Shown one piece after another: positions 47,458 to 57,308 of a DNA stretch of 64,000 bases. The translations under genes and the position numbers were made by a program. The DNA lies in the NCBI RefSeq assembly GCF_009755355.1, contig NZ_WQLB01000012.1, positions 1-64,000 on the forward strand, written 5' to 3'. The DNA comes from Deinococcus arboris (GTDB lineage: Bacteria; Deinococcota; Deinococci; Deinococcales; Deinococcaceae). The notes below the pieces were generated by a model. That model had not been told where the DNA came from. It searched no databases and was given only the letters and a program-made list of their open reading frames with translations. Position 1 is the stretch's first letter. Every line of letters begins with the position of its first letter.

Positions 47458-48174
47458 ATGGTGCGTGCCTCTCTGGCTGTGGCAGTTTTGCTGACTTTGA
47501 CAGGCGCAGGGGCCATCACTGTGCCGCCCGTGACCTCTCCCAGGCTGCCGGCCACCGGGAGCAGCGTGCCGGCGTTGGTGCCGAGCGGCTGGGTCATCGA
47601 ACAGCGTCTGAGCGCCGAATTCAACGGCGACCGGCTGCCCGATACCTTGCTGGTCCTGCACATGAATAGCCCCCGAAACGTTCTGCCTGAGCCGCAAGAC
47701 TTTGCGCTGGGCGCCTGGCCGCTCAACAATAACCCACGCCTGCTAATGGCCGCGTTTGGGCAGCGTGGCGGCGGCTCTCGCCTCGCCTTTCAAAGTCGTG
47801 TGATTCCGCGCTGCGAAGTCGCCACGATGGACGACCCACTGGCTGGACTGACCCTGCGACCCGGAGGCTTTACACTGAGGCTGACCGAGTTGTTTAGCGC
47901 AGGCTTATGGACCGAAAGCTCGGTGCAGTTCACGGTGCGCTTTCAGGACGGTTGTTTTCGGGTCATAGGTTATGACCGCACAACCCAGGCCCGGAGCAGC
48001 GGCCTGTACGACGCACTCAGCGTCAACTTTCTGACCGGCCAGCAGAAGGTGATGACAGGGTGTTGGTCAGCCGACACGAACGCGCCCCGCCAGGAACGCT
48101 GGTCGGCCTACCCAGGGGCGCGGCGCGTGTACATTCAGGCAATGGCGGGTGGCCTGCGCTTTCTGCGGGATTGA
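47458..48174 (+). CDS. Exported hypothetical protein with FG-GAP-like motif
   Basis: About 238 residues from ATG 47458, giving a signal peptide (MVRASLAVAVLLTLTGAGA). After a Pro-rich stretch, QRLSAEFNGDRLPDTLLVLH resembles an FG-GAP/EF-hand-like repeat (DFNGDGxxD). Two further hydrophobic-core stretches follow with Cys at RVIPRCEVATMDD and QDGCFRVIGYDRTTQARSSG, which may pair. An in-frame GTG at 47413 would bury the signal peptide. Function unknown; outside the cytoplasm by inference. Confidence 0.7.
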   Translation: MVRASLAVAVLLTLTGAGAITVPPVTSPRLPATGSSVPALVPSGWVIEQRLSAEFNGDRLPDTLLVLHMNSPRNVLPEPQDFALGAWPLNNNPRLLMAAFGQRGGGSRLAFQSRVIPRCEVATMDDPLAGLTLRPGGFTLRLTELFSAGLWTESSVQFTVRFQDGCFRVIGYDRTTQARSSGLYDALSVNFLTGQQKVMTGCWSADTNAPRQERWSAYPGARRVYIQAMAGGLRFLRD

Positions 48175-48395
48175 CAGGCAGACCTCGGAGCCCTGCAGAG
48201 GAAAGCCTTTATCACGAGTCAGTAGCCTTGTCTGAGAGAGAAGGCGGCCTCGCCTGACACTGGCAGGCCATTCTCTACTTTAGGGCACTCGGCAACCTAT
48301 GCCGGTTCTGGTCACTCATTTCATTCAGAGCTTGAGAGCCTCTCCCTCTTCCCCTTTGGATTGCGTAAAGCGCGCTGCCCCACCCAATCTCTGCC

Positions 48396-49094
48396 CTACC
48401 CGGCGCGCACCGTGCGCTGCTCAATACGTTTTTCGGGCGTGGCGTTCAGGACCACGCGCTGCACAAAAATGCCGGGGGTATCCACTTCATCGGGGTCCAG
48501 GGCGCCGACCTCCACCAGTTCCTCGACCTCGGCCACCGTCACCCGGCCGCAGGTGGCGGCCACCGGATTAAAGTTGCGCGCCGTCTTGCGGTACACGAGA
48601 TTGCCCGCCCGGTCAGCCTTCCAGGCCTTGACCAGAGCGACATCCGCCACGATGCCGCGTTCTAGAATGTAAGTCTGGCCGTCAAAGTCCTTGTGTTCTT
48701 TACCCTCGGCCACCACCGTACCCACACCCGTTTTGGTGTAGAAGCCGGGAATCCCGGCCCCGCCCGCGCGCATCCGCTCGGCCAGGGTGCCCTGAGGCGT
48801 AAATTCCAGCTCCAGTTCGCCGGCCAGATACTGCCGCTCGAATTCCTTGTTCTCGCCCACGTAACTGGAAATCATCTTGCGAATCTGGCGCGTTTCAAGC
48901 AGCAGACCCAGGCCCCAGCCGTCTACGCCCGCGTTGTTGCTGACGGCCGTCAGGTCGCGCGCGCCGCTGTCGCGCAGCGCCAGAATCAGCTGCTCAGGAA
49001 TGCCACACAGACCGAAGCCGCCCACGGCGACTGTCTGACCATCTGTCACGAGGTCGGCAAGCGCCGCCCTGGCGTCGGGATAGACCTTGTTCAT
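48396..49094 (-). CDS. 3-oxoacid CoA-transferase subunit A
   Basis: 232 residues from ATG 49094 ([20 protein letters not shown]). [19 protein letters not shown] and [14 protein letters not shown] are the usual subunit A motifs (CoA-binding GxGGF is seen as [10 protein letters not shown]). The A subunit pairs with a B subunit to move CoA from succinyl-CoA to acetoacetate or another oxoacid. No B subunit gene lies downstream in this window, which is unusual. A TTG start at 49118 would overlap the promoter. TACACT (49110-49105) and a perfect CNAACGNNCGTTNG palindrome lie just upstream. Confidence 0.92.
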   Translation of the reverse strand: MNKVYPDARAALADLVTDGQTVAVGGFGLCGIPEQLILALRDSGARDLTAVSNNAGVDGWGLGLLLETRQIRKMISSYVGENKEFERQYLAGELELEFTPQGTLAERMRAGGAGIPGFYTKTGVGTVVAEGKEHKDFDGQTYILERGIVADVALVKAWKADRAGNLVYRKTARNFNPVAATCGRVTVAEVEELVEVGALDPDEVDTPGIFVQRVVLNATPEKRIEQRTVRAG

Positions 49095-49121
49095 GCTAGG
49101 CCCCAGTGTAAGCGACAAACC

Positions 49122-49135
49122 CTAACGGACGTTTG
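49122..49135. promoter_or_regulatory. CNAACGNNCGTTNG operator before the CoA-transferase gene
   Basis: CTAACGGACGTTTG matches the palindrome at all ten fixed positions. It lies 12 bases upstream of the TACACT -10 box of the minus-strand gene, over its -35 region. Same motif as at 26307-26320 and, with one mismatch, 7848-7861. Confidence 0.7.
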
Positions 49136-49139
49136 GTTG

Positions 49140-49508
49140 GTAGAGGTGGGAGGGACCGAGCCTCAAGAGGACTGTTCTCAGGGCTTGTGAGGTAGAGGCC
49201 AGCGGCGACTCTCCGAAGTCTGGCGCGTCGCCTACGAGCACGACAACTTTCCCTCGGAGGTTTGAGAGGGCTCTACGACTGTCTGCGTAGAGACTTCAGT
49301 GCTGGCCCAAGGTCTCTATACATGCCTGAGCTTGCGCACCGGGCAGTGCCGCGTGAAGGTCGAATCCAGAACTGCCGAGGTCTTGAGTCTTTGGTAACTC
49401 TAGGCAAGCAGAGCAAATGGCTGCGATGAGAGGGCGGCCTTGGTGGGAGCGCTCTCCCGTCATCTCCAGTACCCGCTGTAAGGCCTCGCCAATTCAAATA
49501 CAAACACA
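49140..49508. other. Intergenic stretch with a possible gene remnant
   Basis: No intact gene. A short plus-strand frame near 49200-49266 reads QRRLSEVWRVAYEHDNFPSE V and stops, protein-like and could be the tail of a decayed gene. The rest has no known motif. Its right end is AT-rich and supplies the U-run of the following minus-strand terminator. Confidence 0.35.
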
Positions 49509-49541
49509 CCGAGGCAGAGAGCTGAATCGCCTCTGCCTCGG
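49509..49541 (-). terminator. Terminator of the CAP-domain gene
   Basis: CCGAGGCAGAG (49509-49519) and CTCTGCCTCGG (49531-49541) form a perfect 11-bp stem. On the minus strand it is followed by TGTGTTTGTATTTG and lies 12 bases after the stop codon. Confidence 0.85.
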
Positions 49542-49553
49542 GCCTGTCCCTTA

Positions 49554-50051
49554 TTACCGGGGCTGGCTACTCAGGACCATCACGTAGGCGGTGCCGCGTG
49601 ATCCCTGCACCACCGCCGCGCCGACATTGGTGTAACGCGCCTCGTTCATCCAGAAGCAGTGCACGGCGGAATTGAGCCACCAGCGAATCGCGCTTTCAGG
49701 GTTGACCCCGCCGCCCATGAAGATGATTTCGGTCACACTGACCGCATTGACCCCGGTGCTGGCGGCCCGGACGCGCGGCGTGCTCCCCCCGGCCCCGGTG
49801 TGGCTGATGCGCCCGGTGCTGCTCATGTACCCGGCCTGCACGCGGGCGGCGGCGGCCAGTTCAGGCGTGTAGGTCAGGCGACCAGCCACCGGCCGCTTGC
49901 CGCTGCCCGGACAGCTGACCCCCTGGCCCCGCACGTCATTGAGACGCGCCACAAGCTGGCTCTCGGCACTGGACTGGGCCGCAGCGGGCAGTCCCAGCGA
50001 CACGAGGGCCGCCAGAACGCCCAGCGTCCGCTGGGAGGTGCGTTTGGGCAT
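49554..50051 (-). CDS. CAP-domain (SCP/PR1) secreted protein
   Basis: 165 residues with a signal peptide ([16 protein letters not shown]). The CAP fold is recognised by [37 protein letters not shown], and the C-terminal [26 protein letters not shown] (quoted in parts: WWLNSAVHC and YTNVGAAVV). In bacterial YkwD-like proteins the site His and Glu are partly kept: His in ISHTG and His in AVHCFW. Two Cys could form a disulfide. TAAGAT lies 9 bases before the ATG. Role in the envelope unknown. Confidence 0.9.
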   Translation of the reverse strand: MPKRTSQRTLGVLAALVSLGLPAAAQSSAESQLVARLNDVRGQGVSCPGSGKRPVAGRLTYTPELAAAARVQAGYMSSTGRISHTGAGGSTPRVRAASTGVNAVSVTEIIFMGGGVNPESAIRWWLNSAVHCFWMNEARYTNVGAAVVQGSRGTAYVMVLSSQPR

Positions 50052-50114
50052 TGTGAACGAATCTTAACCCAGCATTCTGGGCTCGCATGAGAAAAACTTC
50101 CCATCTATGAGAAC

Positions 50115-50144
50115 GGGGCCGCCAGGCATTCACTTGGCGGCCCC
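50115..50144 (-). terminator. Hairpin after the M3 peptidase gene
   Basis: GGGGCCGCCA (50115-50124) and TGGCGGCCCC (50135-50144), a perfect 10-bp stem 15 bases after the peptidase stop on the minus strand. The following bases (GTTCTCAT) are only weakly T-rich. Confidence 0.6.
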
Positions 50145-50158
50145 AATTAAAGCCTGAC

Positions 50159-52222
50159 CTACGCGGGCAGCAGGCCACTGCGGCGCAGCAGGGCGTCGGC
50201 GTCTGGGTCACGGCCCATGAACTCGCGGTACAGCTCGGCCGGGTCGGCGCTGTTGCCCCGGCTCAGCACGCTGTCTACAAAAGCGCGGCCCGTCTCGCGG
50301 TTAAAGATGCCCTCTTTGGCGAAGCGGCTGAAGGCGTCGGCGTCTAGAACCTCGGCCCACTTGTACGAGTAGTAGCCGGCGCCGTAGCCGACCGGGCTGC
50401 TGAACAGGTGGCCAAACGAAGCGATCATGGCGTAGTCCTCGGGCAGCGGCGCGTGCGAGAAGCGCGCCATGATGTCACGGGCGTAAGGCACGGGGTCGGC
50501 GTCACTGTCCGGGTCAAACTCGACGTGCAGCGCCAGGTCCGTCAGACCAAACGAGTACTGACGCATCGCGGCGGCGGCGGCGCGGTAGTTGCGTGCGGCG
50601 ACCATCCGGCCAAACAGCTCTTCTGGAATGGGCTCGCCCGTTTCGTAGTGGCGGGCAAACAGGTCCAGGGCCTCGCGCTCCATCACCCAGTTTTCCATAA
50701 TCTGGCTGGGCAGCTCCACAAAATCCCAGGCCACCTTCGTGCCGGCCAGCGACCTCACCGCCACACGGGAGAGCGCGTGGTGCAGCAGGTGACCGAACTC
50801 GTGGAACACCGTTTCGACCTCGCGGATAGACAGCAGGGCGGGGGTGTCACCACTGGGCGGCGTCATGTTGCCGCACATCAGTCCCAGGTGGGGGTCCACG
50901 CCGTCTTCACGCGGGCCACCCGTGACAAAGGCATTCATCCAGGCACCCGCGCGCTTGCTGTCGCGCGGGAACCAGTCGGTGTAGAAGCTGGCCACATGGG
51001 TCCCGGCCTCATCGTGGATGTCGTAATAGCGCACTTCGGGATGCCAGCCGGGCGCCTGGGCCTCCGTGACACTCACGCCAAACACGCGCCGGGTAATTTC
51101 AAAGAGGCCCGACAGCACCTGCTCCAGGGGGAAATAAGGGCGCAGCTGCTCCTCGTCAAAGTTGTATTTGGCCTGCTGCTCCTTTTCGGACCAGTAAGCG
51201 GTGTCCCAGGCTTCCAGGGCCGGGGCGTCCTGACCCATCTGCTCGTGGTAGAAGGCGTTCAGGTCTGCTTTCTCCTGCTCAAAGGAGGGGCGGGTGCGGG
51301 CTTCCAGGTCCCGCTCGAAGGCCAGGGCGCGTTCGCCTGTCCCGGCCATGCGGTCTTGCAGCACGTAGTCGGCAAAGTCGCGGAAACCCAGCAGCTGGGC
51401 TTTCTCCCGGCGCAGCTTCAGAATCTCGCGGATGAGCGGGCGGTTGTCGCGGCCCGACTGCACCCCCAGGGTGCCGCTGGCCTGCCACAGCTCGCGGCGC
51501 AGCTCGCGGTCGTCAGCGTAGGTCAGGACCGGCAGCAGGGTGGGCGCGTGTTGGGTCAGGCGGTGCTGGCCCTCTTTGCCCTTCTCGGCGGCGTCGCGGG
51601 CGGTGGCGTCCAGAACACGCTGGGGCAGACCACTCAGGCGCTCGGGGCCCACGTACAGCTCATAGGCGGCGGTGGCGTCCAGCACGTTCTTGCCGTACTC
51701 GCTGGTCACCTGGGCCAGGCGGGTGTTCAGCTCTCCCAGGCGCTCTCTGGCCTCGCCCTGCAACTCGGCGCCCTCGCGGCGAAACTCTTCAAGGGTCAGT
51801 TTTAGGTGGCGGGCCCGCACGGGGTCCAGCGTGCGGCCGGCCTCGGTCTGGGCGAAGGCCGCCAGCGCTGCGTACAGCCCTTCATGGAGGGTCAGGCTGG
51901 TGTAGAACTCGCTGACCTTGGGCAGAATCGCCATCTTGGCCGCGTGCCACTCGTCGCTGCTGACCACGCCGTCCAGGTGACCTACGATGGTGCGCGCGGT
52001 GTCCAGTTGCTCGGTCAGGGTGTCCAGGTCCGCCATGAAACCGGCAAAATCCCGCTCGCCCGCGCGGGCCAGGTGGTCCAGCTTCTCGCGCGCCTGGGTC
52101 AACAGGGCGTCCACGGCCGGCTCAGCATGGTCGGGGCGAATCTGGTCAAAGGGAATGCGGAAGCCGACGTTCAGCAGCGGATTGCTGCTCGCGTCGGTCG
52201 CAGCCGACATGGTTTGTGTCAT
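50159..52222 (-). CDS. M3 family oligopeptidase (oligopeptidase A/PrlC-like)
   Basis: 687-residue cytoplasmic zinc metallopeptidase ([20 protein letters not shown] start). The HEXXH zinc site is HEFGH in [18 protein letters not shown], with the distal Glu in the next helix; the family segment [20 protein letters not shown] lies before it. It degrades peptides of up to about 20 residues. I choose ATG 52222 because TATACT ends 8 bases upstream; the frame is open for 157 codons farther but that part is overlap with the divergent gene. Useful for protein turnover. Confidence 0.95.
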   Translation of the reverse strand: MTQTMSAATDASSNPLLNVGFRIPFDQIRPDHAEPAVDALLTQAREKLDHLARAGERDFAGFMADLDTLTEQLDTARTIVGHLDGVVSSDEWHAAKMAILPKVSEFYTSLTLHEGLYAALAAFAQTEAGRTLDPVRARHLKLTLEEFRREGAELQGEARERLGELNTRLAQVTSEYGKNVLDATAAYELYVGPERLSGLPQRVLDATARDAAEKGKEGQHRLTQHAPTLLPVLTYADDRELRRELWQASGTLGVQSGRDNRPLIREILKLRREKAQLLGFRDFADYVLQDRMAGTGERALAFERDLEARTRPSFEQEKADLNAFYHEQMGQDAPALEAWDTAYWSEKEQQAKYNFDEEQLRPYFPLEQVLSGLFEITRRVFGVSVTEAQAPGWHPEVRYYDIHDEAGTHVASFYTDWFPRDSKRAGAWMNAFVTGGPREDGVDPHLGLMCGNMTPPSGDTPALLSIREVETVFHEFGHLLHHALSRVAVRSLAGTKVAWDFVELPSQIMENWVMEREALDLFARHYETGEPIPEELFGRMVAARNYRAAAAAMRQYSFGLTDLALHVEFDPDSDADPVPYARDIMARFSHAPLPEDYAMIASFGHLFSSPVGYGAGYYSYKWAEVLDADAFSRFAKEGIFNRETGRAFVDSVLSRGNSADPAELYREFMGRDPDADALLRRSGLLPA

Positions 52223-52546
52223 CAGGGGCCAGTATAGGCGGGGGGTCCGGCCCAGTCGGTAGGCTTTATGGCGGAGCGCAGGAGAGGAGCCGGAGGCGAC
52301 AGGGGCTGGCCTGCGCTGCTCTCTGAGTCCAGTCTTGGCCTTCTCTCCGGCCCTCCAAATTTGGCCGAGGGGACTCGTGGGCAAACACTTTCCTGGGGCC
52401 TTAAGTCGTAGGTTCGAACAAGCGACCGGCTCAGGCACAGCAGAGCTGACTGGACCAGATTCCCGTCTCATCAGGCGCTTTTTGCAGAGTGGCCTTACGC
52501 CACTTGGCGAGGTGACGGCCACCGGGCCAGCATGCTTTCCTCCTGT

Positions 52547-53509
52547 ATGGCGAATGATCTGGCCGCCCTGCAGTTTCAGCCGCTCTCTGACGAGGCCTAC
52601 GCCGCCTTCCGCACCGCCGCGCACCCCGACAGCCCAGTGACGCCTGATGACCTGGCGCGGCTGGCCGCCGGGCGTGAGTCCAGTGAACACCACACGCAGG
52701 AGGGGGCCTTTTTAGATGGAACTCTGGCAGGGGCCGTGACCACCGGCCGGCCACGGCTGGACAATCACGACGGCTGGCTGGATGTGACCGTGACCACCTC
52801 GTCTGGCCAGGGGCCACTGGCTGACGCCCTGCTGAGACACGGCCTCTCTACTGTGGCTAACGCCAGCGCCCACACCGCCGTGACCCGCGTGCAGGAGGAC
52901 TGGTGGGAGCGCGAGTTTCTGCTGGCGAGCGGCTGGGCCGAATTTGACCGCATGTGGCTCAGCACCCTAGACCTGCGCACGCTGGACTTCGCGGCCTTCG
53001 CCGCCGAGGAAGCCCGCGCGCTGTCGGGCGGCGTGACCATTCGGCCCCTGAGCGACCTGGGGGGCTGGGACGCCGACCCAGAGCGCCACTACGCCCTGAT
53101 TCACGCGCTGCTCTCAGCGGTGCCCAGCACCCGGCCCATTCAGGTCTGGCCCTATGACCTGTGGCGCACGCGCATGGCGGCCCTCAACCTCGACCCGCGC
53201 GGCTTCATGGTGGCTCTGGCCCCGGACGGCCAGTGGATCGGGACGACGCAGCTGTCGCAGACCATTCCGGCGCGCCCCGGCACCCTGCACAACGGCCTGA
53301 CGGGCGTGCTGGCCCCCTGGCGCGGGCGCGGCCTGGGGCTGGCCCTCAAACTGGCGGCGGCCCGCGCGGCCCTGGCACGCGGCTTTACCCACTCGCGCAC
53401 CGGCAACCACGCCGTCAACCGCCCCATGCTGGCGATTAATGAGCGGCTGGGCTGCGTGCGGGAAGCGGCGGTGGTAACGCTGACAAGGGCCGTGGGAAGT
53501 GGGGTGTAG
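52547..53509 (+). CDS. GNAT-family protein, probably two GNAT domains
   Basis: About 320 residues. Two halves of roughly 150 residues each suggest tandem GNAT domains, the first ([20 protein letters not shown]) lacking the acetyl-CoA loop, the second carrying [19 protein letters not shown] and [20 protein letters not shown]. This layout is that of MshD-like or Deinococcus GNATs. Substrate unknown. ATG 52547 is used; another ATG at 52532 adds five residues and neither has clear initiation signals. Confidence 0.8.
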   Translation: MANDLAALQFQPLSDEAYAAFRTAAHPDSPVTPDDLARLAAGRESSEHHTQEGAFLDGTLAGAVTTGRPRLDNHDGWLDVTVTTSSGQGPLADALLRHGLSTVANASAHTAVTRVQEDWWEREFLLASGWAEFDRMWLSTLDLRTLDFAAFAAEEARALSGGVTIRPLSDLGGWDADPERHYALIHALLSAVPSTRPIQVWPYDLWRTRMAALNLDPRGFMVALAPDGQWIGTTQLSQTIPARPGTLHNGLTGVLAPWRGRGLGLALKLAAARAALARGFTHSRTGNHAVNRPMLAINERLGCVREAAVVTLTRAVGSGV

Positions 53510-53577
53510 GTAGTAGGAAAAGAATGTTCTGGCCAAAGCGGAGCGTCTCTACAACCCACAGCCTACCTCCTACACCC
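53502..53577. terminator. Hairpin spanning both stop codons of convergent genes
   Basis: GGGTGTAGGTAGTAGG (53502-53517) pairs, with two mismatches, with CCTACCTCCTACACCC (53562-53577). Each arm contains the stop codon of the gene on that side (GNAT on the left, queA on the right). It belongs to the GT-rich repeat pattern and probably terminates both transcripts. Confidence 0.65.
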
Positions 53578-54625
53578 TCTTCTCCAGCAGCATCGCGTCC
53601 CCCAGCGAGTAGAAGCGGTAGCCCTGCTCTAGAGCTGCGCCGTAAGCCGCGCGGATGCGGTCCTCGCCGGCAAAGGCGGCCACCAGCAGCAGCAGGGTGC
53701 TGCCGGGGAGGTGCAGATTGGTCAGCAGCAGGTCTGGGACGTAAACGGGCGTGCCTGGGGTAATGAAGATGCGGGTGTCGCCCTCGCCCGCCGCCATCTC
53801 CTGACCGTTCCAGGCACTTTCCAGGGTGCGGACGGTGGTGGTGCCCACCGCCACCACGCGCCGGCCCTGGGCGCGGGCCGCATTGATGGCCTGGGCTGCC
53901 TCTGGGCTGACCGAGTAGCGTTCGGCGTGCATGACGTGGTCAGCCACCGACCCGCTAATGGGCTTGAAGGTGCCAGCCCCCACATGCAGCGTCACGAAGG
54001 TGCGCTCCACGCCCATCTCGTCCAGGCGGGCCAGCAACTCGGGCGTGAAGTGCAGCCCAGCAGTCGGGGCTGCCACACTCCCCGGTGTGCGGGCGTACAC
54101 CGTCTGGTAGCGCTCGCGCCAGGTGTCGTCACTGTCCCCAGCCGCAATGTACGGGGGCAGTGGCAGGCGGCCAATCTCGTCCAGGTGGAGTTTGATGTCG
54201 TGGTCAAAGCGCAGCAGACGCGCGCCGTCCTCCAGCGTGCCCACCACCTCGGCGCGGTGCCCGCCTTCGGCGGCGCTGCCACCCAGCCACAGTTCGTGGC
54301 CGGCGCGGCGGGCAGGCTTCAGGTAGGCGCTCCAGAGGTTCGCCTCTTCCTCGCGCAGCAGCAGCACCTCCACCTGCCCGCCGCCAAACCCGGCGGCGTC
54401 CACCGGCTTGCGAGCCATCACGCGGGCGGGGATGACGCGGCTCTCGTTAAAGACCAGCAGGTCGTCGGGCCGCAGCAGGCTGGGCAGGTCGCGGAAGACG
54501 TGGTGGGTGACGGCGTCACGAACCACCATCAGGCGGCTGGCGTCGCGGGGCTGCGCGCCGGTCTGGGCAATGCGGTCTTCCGGCAACTCAAAGTGCAGGC
54601 GCGAGAGCACCTCGTCGGCAGACAC
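53570..54625 (-). CDS. queA: tRNA S-adenosylmethionine ribosyltransferase-isomerase
   Basis: 351-residue enzyme that adds the epoxycyclopentane moiety to preQ1 at position 34 of tRNA during queuosine synthesis. LPEDRIAQTGAQPRDASRLM, FNESRVIPARVM, GSVAAPTAGLHFTPELL and VGTTTVRTLESAW are standard QueA segments. GTG start five bases after the stop of the NYN-domain gene, so the two are coupled. The other Q genes are not in the window. Confidence 0.97.
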   Translation of the reverse strand: MSADEVLSRLHFELPEDRIAQTGAQPRDASRLMVVRDAVTHHVFRDLPSLLRPDDLLVFNESRVIPARVMARKPVDAAGFGGGQVEVLLLREEEANLWSAYLKPARRAGHELWLGGSAAEGGHRAEVVGTLEDGARLLRFDHDIKLHLDEIGRLPLPPYIAAGDSDDTWRERYQTVYARTPGSVAAPTAGLHFTPELLARLDEMGVERTFVTLHVGAGTFKPISGSVADHVMHAERYSVSPEAAQAINAARAQGRRVVAVGTTTVRTLESAWNGQEMAAGEGDTRIFITPGTPVYVPDLLLTNLHLPGSTLLLLVAAFAGEDRIRAAYGAALEQGYRFYSLGDAMLLEKRV

Positions 54626-54630
54626 CGGGC

Positions 54631-55179
54631 TTACTCCTCGGCTTTGGCGCCTCTGGGGGCGCGGGCAGGCATCAGGGCGCCGTCGAGGTCCGGCAGGTTG
54701 ATAAAGCGGTCGGCGGCGTCCACCAGCTTCTGCGCGGTGTGCTCGCGGAAGGCGATGACCTCCACGCGCTTGCCCCGCTCCTGAAGGACCTCCACGATGT
54801 CGGTAAAGTCACCGTCGCCGCTGCCCAGCACGATGATGTCGAGGTGGTCCATCAGGCGCACCATGTCCGCCACGATGCCCATGTCCCAGTTGCCCTCATA
54901 GATAGCCTTGCCGCCGTCGGTGACGTGGTGCAGAGTCAGGTTCATGCGCCGCACCTTGTAACCCAGCGCCGAGAGCTTGTAGATAAAGGGCCGGGCGGTG
55001 GCCTCATTCTCGCGCTCGACGGTGTAGCTGATGGCGTGGACCAGTTCGCGGCCTTCGGTGGCGCATTTGAGGATGGTCTCGAAATTGACGGTGCGCTCCA
55101 GCAGGTCGCGCGCCGAGTGGTAGATGTTTTGCGTGTCAATAAAGACCCCCACGCGGGGGCGGTGAACGACGTACTGCAT
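54631..55179 (-). CDS. NYN-domain (LabA/DUF88-like) protein
   Basis: 182-residue PIN-like domain. GVFIDTQNIYHSARDLLERT at the N-terminus, the acidic site DMGIVADMVRLMDHLDIIVL and GSGDGDFTDIVEVLQERGKR (Asp residues at the NYN metal site) place it in the NYN/LabA family, predicted to be metal-dependent RNases. AGGAGA lies 7 bases before the ATG. It heads an operon with queA, so an RNA-linked role (tRNA or rRNA) is a reasonable guess. Confidence 0.9.
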   Translation of the reverse strand: MQYVVHRPRVGVFIDTQNIYHSARDLLERTVNFETILKCATEGRELVHAISYTVERENEATARPFIYKLSALGYKVRRMNLTLHHVTDGGKAIYEGNWDMGIVADMVRLMDHLDIIVLGSGDGDFTDIVEVLQERGKRVEVIAFREHTAQKLVDAADRFINLPDLDGALMPARAPRGAKAEE

Positions 55180-55355
55180 TGGTCAGTCTCCTGTTGGGGT
55201 GATGCGGAGGGGCAAAAGGGACAACGTGAAAGGGGCCAAAAGCCAAAAAGGGCGCTGCGGCCCGCCGAAGTGTAACACCCGGTGAGGGGCGCGGGCAGAC
55301 AGCAGTGGTAGACACCGCCCACCTGCCGTGCGGGCCGGGCCGTTACCCTGAAGGC

Positions 55356-56633
<1,278 letters not shown>

Positions 56634-56655
56634 ACGCAATCGGTTACAACACAAC

Positions 56656-56688
56656 AGGGGCGTTCCGCAAGGCTGGACGCCCCTTTTT
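56656..56688 (+). terminator. Terminator of the aminotransferase gene
   Basis: AGGGGCGT (56656-56663) and ACGCCCCT (56677-56684) with a 13-base loop, followed by TTTT. Confidence 0.9.
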
Positions 56689-56750
56689 CTGGCGCTGGCC
56701 GCCGTCCGTTCGTCTTGACTTCGCGCACACCCACCCGGAGGATAGGCCCC

Positions 56751-57242
56751 ATGCCCAACCGGTACGCTGGCTCTCCCGACGAACGCGCGGCGCTCGACGC
56801 CTACGTCAAACTGTGGCGCGCGTCCCACGCCGTCGAGGTCAGCGCCAACCGGCACCTGGCCGACCACGGCCTGACGGTCAGCCAGTTTGGCGTCATTGAA
56901 GCCCTGTATCACCTGGGGCCCCTGAGCCAGCGCCAGCTGGCCGACAAGATTTTGCGCTCCAGCGGCAACCTGACGATGGTGATTGACAATCTGGAACGCG
57001 ACGGCCTGGTGCGCCGGGACCGCGACCCCGCCGACCGCCGCATCATGCGGGTGTCGCTGACGCCGCAGGGGCAGGCGCTGATTGAACGCATCCTGCCGGC
57101 CCATGTCGAAGGCATCCGGGCCGTGTTTGGCGTCCTCAACCCCGAGGAGCTGGCGCAGCTGACCCGCCTGACCCGGCAGCTGGGCCTGGCCCTGCAAGGT
57201 CAGGGCAGCCGTGAGAGTCGCGGGCTGGCCTCCACCCGCTGA
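56751..57242 (+). CDS. MarR-family transcriptional regulator
   Basis: 163 residues. Winged helix seen as LSQRQLADKILRSSGNLTMV and IDNLERDGLVRRDRDPADRR, followed by a C-terminal dimer helix. MarR proteins such as MhqR and HpaR respond to phenols and quinones. Its neighbour is a dioxygenase-hydrolase fusion, the same pair of functions controlled by MhqR in Bacillus, which supports a quinone-responsive repressor. GGAGG lies 9 bases before the ATG. Confidence 0.92.
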   Translation: MPNRYAGSPDERAALDAYVKLWRASHAVEVSANRHLADHGLTVSQFGVIEALYHLGPLSQRQLADKILRSSGNLTMVIDNLERDGLVRRDRDPADRRIMRVSLTPQGQALIERILPAHVEGIRAVFGVLNPEELAQLTRLTRQLGLALQGQGSRESRGLASTR

Positions 57243-57273
57243 CGAGGAACGTACGCGGCGGCCAGTCAGCTGC

Positions 57274-57302
57274 TTCCCAAATCGTTTAATGTTAAGTAAT
57301 AT
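57274..57302 (+). promoter_or_regulatory. Promoter with AT-rich palindrome before the dioxygenase-hydrolase gene
   Basis: TTCCCA (57274-57279), 17 bases, TAATAT (57297-57302), then 6 bases to the ATG. The spacer contains TTAATGTTAA (57286-57295), an AT-rich half-palindrome in DNA of about 68 percent GC, typical of MarR-family sites. It overlaps the promoter core and is probably bound by the neighbouring regulator. Confidence 0.6.
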
Positions 57303-57308
57303 AGAGCC

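Noticed and set aside
52400..52430. tRNA-like GGTTCGAA box
   Set aside because: No acceptor stem, D-loop or anticodon arm around it.
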